Positions 61,201-64,000 of a stretch of DNA of 64,000 bases are shown in pieces. The position numbers and the translations under genes are program-made. Positions within the stretch are counted from its first letter, which is position 1. Each line of letters starts with the position of its first letter. The stretch spans positions 49,322,001 through 49,386,000 of the forward strand of contig NC_134539.1 in NCBI RefSeq assembly GCF_050624435.1, given 5' to 3'. The stretch comes from Tenrec ecaudatus (lineage: Eukaryota; Chordata; Mammalia; Afrosoricida; Tenrecidae). The notes beneath the pieces are model-generated. The model saw nothing but the letters and a program-made list of their open reading frames with translations, did no database searches and was not told the DNA's origin.

Positions 61201-62847
61201 ACAGGTCATAATGGTGCTAAGAGATTTGGGCTTTATGTGTAAAATATTTGATAATACGTAATAGACAATGTAGCCATAAATGGGGATGGATTTATTTGAA
61301 CTAGTGTATATTTACATCTTAATGAAGTTCATGTGTAGGTGACAGGAACCACATTTATATTTGTGACATTCTTTTTTTTTTTTACATTTTATTAGGGGCT
61401 CATACAATTCTTATCACAATCCATACATATACATACATCAATTGTATAAAGCACATCCATACATTCCCCGCCCCAATCATTCTCAAAGCATTCGCTCTCC
61501 ACTTAAGCCCTTTGCATCAGGTCCTCTTTTTTTTTTTCCCTCCCTCCCCGCTCCCATTTGTGACATTCTTGCTGCAATTTGAAGTGAAGTGAACTGACTA
61601 ACTTTTTACAATTCTACAAAGCACTTTTATGTACCTCAATTATTTAACCTTCAAAACAGTCTTGTGAGGAAAGTAATATTGTTTATTGATTAAGAACATG
61701 GGACTTCCCTGAAGACTATGTCATTTCAGATGCTGACTCTGCTACTCAGGTGCCTTTGGCTTTGGGCACGTCACTCACTTTGTCTGAGCCTTGTTTTCCT
61801 TAGTGATAAAATTAAGAGAGTGATACCTTTCATTCAGGATGAAGTAAATAAAGTACAGTAGTTTGTGTAATGTGCTTGACACAGTCCCTAGTCTGTATTA
61901 CACTCACAATATTCACTAGTTAGTATTTATAAGTGGGAAAAATAAAACATGCCTAGGAGGAGACTGCAGACTAAACCTGAACCAGACCCAGGTCTTCCGG
62001 GTCCTGGTATAATGAAAATTGTCACCTTGTGTCTAAAAGGTACCGTGTCAGTGTGCATAGTATTTAAAATTTGATCTAAATTAAAAATCCTATAGAACAT
62101 TGAGAATATCGTTAGGCACTAGTTGGTACGTGTTAGGGTATAACAAAGATCAACGTCTTCTTGCCCTCCAGAATTTTTTTAATCTTTGAGAGAGACAAGA
62201 AAGAGATCGATAATGTACCTCTACCAACCCTACTGTACTCCTGAAGGTCTTGTAGGTGTCTAGGTGATGCTACAATACTAGTTAACTCATTTTCTAATCA
62301 CAACTGTTAAAAATAAGCCCCAAATATAGGGTGGTTTTGTTTTTAAGGTGATGGAGTGAGGGGAAAGGGGAGAAGAGCCAGCTGCATTGGTCTTTCTTAT
62401 TGACTAGCCTCTTCTTGCAGGAGCCAAGGTAAGAAAGGAGTCCTGAGCACTCATTTGGAGGGATGTAGGGCAGAGGTGGCAAGGAAAGATGACAGGCGGG
62501 CAAACACTCCTGGGAGAGCAGTTAAGGCGCTGCGTCAAGCAGCTCTGATTGGATTGGATCTTGAAGTTGAAATGTATACCTGAGAGTAACTGGTTTGCAG
62601 GAACAGTATTTTGGCGTAATGAAGACCAGGTAGTTTGACAGTTCTCCTGAGAGTTTTCTAGTGACTCAACTGATCACGAAGATCAAAAGATACACTTTTA
62701 TTTTGTAAACAGATACAGTGTATCTTAAACCTTCCAGTATTACATTAACCTGATGATTTGGGGTTAATTTTTCAGGCCATCCTTTGTTACCAGATTTCTT
62801 CTTAGATGACCTCCCTGATGAAGTTACCAAGAAAATGGAATCTCATG
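34236..62847 (+). CDS. HSDL2: HSDL2, exons 1-8 (gene continues past window)
   Basis: Hydroxysteroid dehydrogenase-like protein 2 is a short-chain dehydrogenase/reductase linked to peroxisomes and mitochondria and to lipid metabolism; its substrate is not settled. Joined exons are 34236-34252, 38202-38365, 39635-39733, 47346-47460, 49672-49775, 53313-53411, 60544-60738 and 62776-62847, giving 865 coding bases (288 codons plus one base). All junctions are GT-AG and phase-compatible. The protein starts MLPNTGKLAG. It has the nucleotide-binding TGASRGIG at residues 16-23, NNAS at 100-103, a serine at 152 in NLSPPLN, and the catalytic Y-x3-K as YTIAK at 168-172. The human protein is 418 residues; the remaining exons and the C-terminal SCP2-like lipid-binding domain are outside the window. 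No disabling change was seen. Confidence 0.97.
34601..35080. other. HSDL2 intron 1, no feature seen
   Basis: Transition from CpG island to AT-rich intron. Confidence 0.5.
35081..35212 (+). mobile_element. L1-type 3'-end, short plus-strand copy
   Basis: Starts gcttaaagtggagagcaaat and ends gagcctctaataaaacgatt with an A-rich tail. Strongly 5'-truncated. Confidence 0.8.
35630..35701 (-). mobile_element. 72-bp L1-type insertion, minus strand
   Basis: Flanked by exact 17-bp repeats TGTGAATCTCTTTCTTT (35613-35629 and 35702-35718). Contains only the T-rich tail and the last part of the family 3' end. Confidence 0.9.
35719..36621. other. HSDL2 intron 1, no feature seen
   Basis: Ordinary AT-rich intronic sequence. 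Confidence 0.5.
36622..36772 (-). mobile_element. L1-type 3'-end, short minus-strand copy
   Basis: ttttattaggggctcatacaactc to cttaagcccctggcatctga. Truncated at about 150 bases. Confidence 0.8.
36773..38201. other. HSDL2 intron 1, mostly unassigned
   Basis: An antisense ancient L1 stretch is suspected at 37890-38010 (catacaattgaatggttttcag) and a short SINE tail at 38107-38140. The rest is not recognised. Confidence 0.45.
38202..38365 (+). CDS. HSDL2: HSDL2 exon 2 (Rossmann nucleotide-binding motif)
   Basis: Acceptor ttctattatag, donor gtgagt. Encodes residues 6-60, including TGASRGIG, the cofactor-binding loop. Confidence 0.97.
38450..38660 (+). mobile_element. AfroSINE-type SINE
   Basis: ggagcccgcgtggcaggtag head through gtcagaattgactcgaggaca tail, in intron 2. 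Confidence 0.8.
38661..39634. other. HSDL2 intron 2, no feature seen
   Basis: AT-rich intron without a recognised repeat. Confidence 0.5.
39635..39733 (+). CDS. HSDL2: HSDL2 exon 3
   Basis: Acceptor ttccttcctag, donor gtagtg. Encodes residues 61-93, with the conserved CIVDVRDEQQI segment. Confidence 0.96.
39890..40060 (+). mobile_element. AfroSINE-type SINE
   Basis: Contains atggactgctaacaacaagg and the sensor body cctataaatttaggcttag; diverged tail. Confidence 0.65.
40190..40360 (-). mobile_element. AfroSINE-type SINE
   Basis: Reverse copy: tcactgccgtcaacag tail to cttaatccactgtgccaca head. Confidence 0.7.
40455..40700 (-). mobile_element. RTE/BovB LINE fragment
   Basis: Parallels 13830-14030: accatggcttgggttaggctc, cagcagatttgcccagtgca, tgctgcttccatgagcattg. 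Confidence 0.75.
40701..41660. other. HSDL2 intron 3, unassigned
   Basis: No gene or clear repeat boundary. A diverged minus-strand SINE piece lies at about 41660-41760. Confidence 0.45.
41774..42521 (+). mobile_element. Solo LTR, 6-bp-TSD family, copy 4
   Basis: The only copy in sense orientation. Runs TGTGGGAAACAAAGG to GCGTCCCCCACA (748 bp). The flanks GGCCAC and GTCCAC match at five of six. Lies in intron 3 in the same orientation as HSDL2. Confidence 0.85.
42540..43260 (-). mobile_element. Old L1 3'-UTR remnant
   Basis: Contains tctagatggccactgctgctc..ctgtttaagaccccagttgc, an ancestral form of the module seen in the younger L1-type copies, plus tttttctcccactcgacc shared with 5840-5850. 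Confidence 0.45.
43261..45430. other. HSDL2 intron 3, unassigned
   Basis: No gene supported; the open frames of 60-124 codons here have no recognisable domain. A sequence beginning ggtagtccctgacttagg at 45259 may be an ancient repeat. Confidence 0.45.
45440..45565 (+). mobile_element. L1-type 3'-end, short plus-strand copy
   Basis: ggcttaagtggagagcaaat to gagcccccaataaaataat plus A tail. Confidence 0.85.
46316..46900 (-). mobile_element. L1-type 3'-end, minus strand
   Basis: accattttatcgcgggctc through cttgataatttattaatttg and gtagaactggggtcatgat. A tandem duplication of an 18-bp unit (gtgtccaattgtccacag) occurs at 46829-46867. Confidence 0.75.
47190..47278. mobile_element. Mariner-like MITE, upstream of exon 4
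   Basis: Imperfect inverted arms: gaggaggcttcaaaacgttt at the left and agaagctccctcata at the right, around gcaaaaatgg and ggaatttttcc. Ends about 70 bases before exon 4. Confidence 0.5.
47346..47460 (+). CDS. HSDL2: HSDL2 exon 4 (NNAS motif)
   Basis: Acceptor ttttgaaaacag, donor gtaagt. Encodes GIDILVNNASAISLT and onward to the split Thr132. It is bracketed by two mariner-like MITEs. Confidence 0.97.
47715..47801. mobile_element. Mariner-like MITE, downstream of exon 4
   Basis: Arms tgaggggggcctcaaaaact and gaaactcccttgta. TA dinucleotides border both ends, as expected of Tc1/mariner target sites. Confidence 0.5.
47931..48411 (-). mobile_element. L1-type insertion, minus strand, exact TSD
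   Basis: 12-bp repeats GCATTTTCGCTG at 47919-47930 and 48412-48423. Contains the T tail and about 470 bases of family 3' end. Confidence 0.92.
48440..48556 (+). mobile_element. L1-type 3'-end, short plus-strand copy
   Basis: gagagcaagtgttttgaagg to cccccaataaaatgatttttt. It lies 28 bases from the previous minus-strand copy, in opposite orientation. Confidence 0.85.
48557..49671. other. HSDL2 intron 4, no gene
   Basis: AT-rich. A locally repeated block (attctctgggtaattttata with nearby (TA)n) occurs at 49069-49090 and 49160-49181. Confidence 0.5.
49672..49775 (+). CDS. HSDL2: HSDL2 exon 5
   Basis: Acceptor tttttttctttcag, donor gtaggt. Encodes residues 132-166, including the catalytic-serine region NLSPPLN. 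An L1-type insertion starts about 60 bases beyond the donor. Confidence 0.97.
49835..50725 (-). mobile_element. L1-type element, minus strand, single-module form
   Basis: Runs from taatcattttattgggggctt to agaacaaagtgttcttgcat with one 245-bp module (50450-50700). Begins 60 bases after the exon 5 donor. Confidence 0.8.
51087..51364 (+). mobile_element. AfroSINE-type SINE
   Basis: ggagccctggtggcagaatg head, later ggtcagcagtttgaaagcagcagg and cttggaaatttacaggagc, ending near 51364. Confidence 0.75.
51365..51917 (-). mobile_element. Unclassified LTR-like block (tentative)
   Basis: Starts tgagcctcagaaacc and ends gatctgttcccataca, so TG..CA in form, between a SINE and a family C element. No convincing target duplication was found. 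It could be a minus-strand solo LTR. Confidence 0.35.
51948..52466 (-). mobile_element. LTR-like element, family C, copy 5
   Basis: Left end tgagatagttaac, right end ccagactgataca. Exact GGCAG duplications at 51943-51947 and 52467-52471 support a 5-bp target duplication. Confidence 0.8.
52545..52830 (-). mobile_element. RTE/BovB 3'-end fragment
   Basis: ttgttgttaggtgccattgag and ggttccgacccatagcgacc, followed by the RTE body seen at 13550-13690. Confidence 0.75.
52831..53312. other. HSDL2 intron 5, no feature seen
   Basis: AT-rich sequence leading to the exon 6 acceptor. Confidence 0.5.
53313..53411 (+). CDS. HSDL2: HSDL2 exon 6 (catalytic YxxxK)
   Basis: Acceptor gatttctttcag, donor gtatgt. 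Encodes AYTIAKYGMSM and the EEFRGEIAVNALWPRT segment. Tyr168 and Lys172 are the SDR catalytic pair. Confidence 0.97.
53412..54792. other. HSDL2 intron 6, mostly unassigned
   Basis: A (TG)n tract at 53684-53700 and a SINE tail at 53760-53830 (gtcaggattgactcgaaggca). No gene. Confidence 0.5.
54803..56035 (-). mobile_element. L1-type element, minus strand, doubled-module form, exact TSD
   Basis: CAGGATGATC at 54793-54802 and 56036-56045. T tail at the left, family 3' end, then two 245-bp modules (55480-55990). Confidence 0.92.
56046..57616. other. HSDL2 intron 6, one SINE remnant, otherwise unassigned
   Basis: An AfroSINE remnant at about 56600-56740 (aactgctaccttgcagcagttc..cttggaaactatatagagtt). 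No gene. Confidence 0.5.
57617..57790 (+). mobile_element. AfroSINE-type SINE
   Basis: ggcgcctgcggcacagtgag head to gtcagaattgacctgatggc tail. Confidence 0.75.
57912..58125 (+). mobile_element. LTR-like element, family C, internally deleted
   Basis: gttaagctgggttgactaga start and aaattaggtaactaccgc end. The middle is largely missing. Confidence 0.55.
58126..58552. other. HSDL2 intron 6, no feature seen
   Basis: Ordinary intronic sequence. Confidence 0.5.
58553..58740 (+). mobile_element. AfroSINE-type SINE
   Basis: tggagccctggtgacttggt through ctgtaaagagcctgggaaat to gatggcagtgagtttggttt. Confidence 0.85.
58920..59680 (+). mobile_element. LTR-like element, family C, carrying a hAT MITE
   Basis: Begins TGTATTAGTCCGGGTAGAC and is close to copy 2 at 6631, sharing cagactcacaaaacacaggc. 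It is lengthened by a 204-bp hAT insertion. Confidence 0.75.
59168..59371. mobile_element. hAT-type MITE (TAAGGTGACC ends)
   Basis: Left end taaggtgacctga and right end tctggccacctta are inverted. GTCTAGTG and ATCTAGTG flank it (59160-59167 and 59372-59379), matching the hAT preference for CTAG-centred 8-bp targets. Non-coding. Confidence 0.8.
59746..60543. other. HSDL2 intron 6 end, unassigned
   Basis: An ancient antisense L1-like stretch is possible at 59860-60130. A short SINE tail lies near 60335-60375. Confidence 0.4.
60544..60738 (+). CDS. HSDL2: HSDL2 exon 7
   Basis: Acceptor tttctttacag, donor gtaatg. Encodes residues 200-264 (HTAAMDMLGG, IIADAAYSIF, FTGNFVIDEN, VYAIKP). Confidence 0.97.
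60739..61373. other. HSDL2 intron 7, no feature seen
   Basis: AT-rich intron. Confidence 0.5.
61374..61555 (-). mobile_element. L1-type insertion, minus strand, exact TSD
   Basis: 15-bp repeats ATTTGTGACATTCTT at 61359-61373 and 61556-61570. 182 bases long. Confidence 0.93.
61571..62775. other. HSDL2 intron 7, no feature seen
   Basis: No gene or recognised repeat before exon 8. Confidence 0.5.
62776..62847 (+). CDS. HSDL2: HSDL2 exon 8
   Basis: Acceptor ttaatttttcag, donor gtaaga. Encodes GHPLLPDFFLDDLPDEV and the start of the linker to the SCP2-like domain, which is beyond the window. Confidence 0.95.
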
Positions 62848-63211
62848 GTAAGATTTAGCCCATAATCTATATAGGAAAATAAAGATAGTGATTTATATAT
62901 TTCTTCCAAAAGAAAGAATTGATCCTGGAACAGTGGCATTTCTGCTGCTGCTTTTAAGTCGGTTTTAAATTTAAGCTAGACAAGTGACCTGAGTTCTTAG
63001 TTCTGGTAATCAAGGTTGTCTTTTCCTTTTACTTGTATTAAGGTTGTTTTTATTATTTTAAATTTCAAAACCATTTTATTGGGAGTAAATACATACTTCA
63101 TTTCCATAATTCAGTCACATCAAGCAGTATTGTACAATTGCTACCATTGATTTTATATTCTTAATATAAACTTGCCTTTGATTAAAGAGAACAGTCTGAA
63201 AATAATGTTTT
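62848..63211. other. HSDL2 intron 8, old L1 remnant suspected
   Basis: aaaaccattttattgggagt and cagtcacatcaagcagtatt at 63065-63140 resemble an older antisense L1 end. Confidence 0.4.
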
Positions 63212-63332
63212 TTTTTTAATTTTAACAATTTATTAGGGGCTCATACAATTCTTATCACAGTTCATACATATACATACATCAATTGTATAAAGCACATCTG
63301 TACAGTCTTTGCCCTAATCATTTTTTTCTCCT
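63212..63332 (-). mobile_element. L1-type insertion, minus strand, exact TSD
   Basis: 15-bp repeats TGAAAATAATGTTTT at 63197-63211 and 63333-63347. 121 bases, same subfamily as 35630 and 16915. Confidence 0.93.
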
Positions 63333-63347
63333 TGAAAATAATGTTTT

Positions 63348-64000
63348 ACTTATTTATTGTCTTTAGGTATTTCTGATTGATATGTTACATTGTGGGAAAA
63401 CCGGTCACATCAGAGTACAACTAGGACTATTATAGAAGCAATATTTTATAGAAGCAGTAACTTCTAGGGAGATTTTGTTTTTACTTAGTCTTTTTTTTAA
63501 TAACTCACAGAAAAATTATCCCCTTTGAATTGGTCCAGAGTTTACATTTAGTCTGTATTCTGGCTTTTTGCTATTGGAAGAGTGAAAGATGCCAGAAGAA
63601 ATAATTTTTTAACAGGTCGTCAGGGAGTAATTTTTCTCATATCTTACCAACATAATGACTGTGCTGCTTCTGGGCCCTTGCCGTGTTTCGATCTTATAGA
63701 CGCTGTGTGAATAGCCCTATAAGATCGGAGGTTGTTGAGAGGTTGCTGTAAAGTGTGGGCACAAATTTCCTTCATACCTTGAGCAAATCCATAGAGTCTT
63801 CCTGTAATATTTTAGTGCCAAACCTTAATCCAGGCTTAATCTTACATTTTCTATCTTTAGTTTTTACTTTCTCCAAATTTTAAAAATGATTTCTAAATGA
63901 TTACAAAATATAAACGAAACATTCTTTTGTACTGTAGAAAAATTGAAAAGAAAAATATTACATTTATAGTCCTTTCATCTGAAGAGAAGCTCTTTTAGAA
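63348..64000. other. HSDL2 intron 8, no feature seen
   Basis: Nothing recognised up to the window end. The next HSDL2 exon is outside. Confidence 0.5.

Overview
This is nuclear DNA from a placental mammal, most likely an afrotherian and probably a tenrec (Echinops-like). Three things point there. The background is full of AfroSINE-type tRNA-derived SINEs and RTE/BovB LINE fragments. A poly(A)-tailed L1-type 3'-end family is repeated about 17 times. There are two copies of a short hAT transposon whose ends and body match the SPIN family, which is known from tenrec but not from most other mammals. The species call is inference; the repeat structures are read directly from the sequence.

The only protein-coding gene with exon structure is HSDL2 (hydroxysteroid dehydrogenase-like 2) on the + strand. 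Exon 1 (ATG at 34236) lies in a CpG island with an NRF-1 site and GC boxes. Exons 2-8 follow at 38202, 39635, 47346, 49672, 53313, 60544 and 62776. All junctions are GT-AG and keep the reading frame, giving 288 complete codons of the SDR domain. The C-terminal SCP2-like domain lies beyond the window.

Bases 1-33400 are a gene-poor upstream region built of nested mobile elements: RTE/BovB fragments, AfroSINEs, four solo LTRs of one family with 6-bp target duplications, a second LTR-like family with mostly 5-bp duplications, hAT MITEs, two long L1-type copies facing each other (16.9-22.1 kb), and a 4.8-kb degenerate class I provirus (25908-30745; two LTRs, tRNA-Phe-type primer site, broken gag/pro/pol, truncated env). 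It also holds two retrocopies: a U1 snRNA pseudogene (10275-10454) and a POLR2K retrocopy with an uninterrupted 59-codon frame (24332-24511).

Bases 34253-64000 are HSDL2 introns with more L1-type insertions (many with exact target duplications), AfroSINEs, a solo LTR, an LTR-like element carrying a hAT MITE, and two mariner-like MITEs on either side of exon 4. I found no bacterial-type system, CRISPR array or operon. The most notable items are the intact POLR2K retrocopy, the horizontally transferred transposons, the large L1 inverted repeat and the env remnant.
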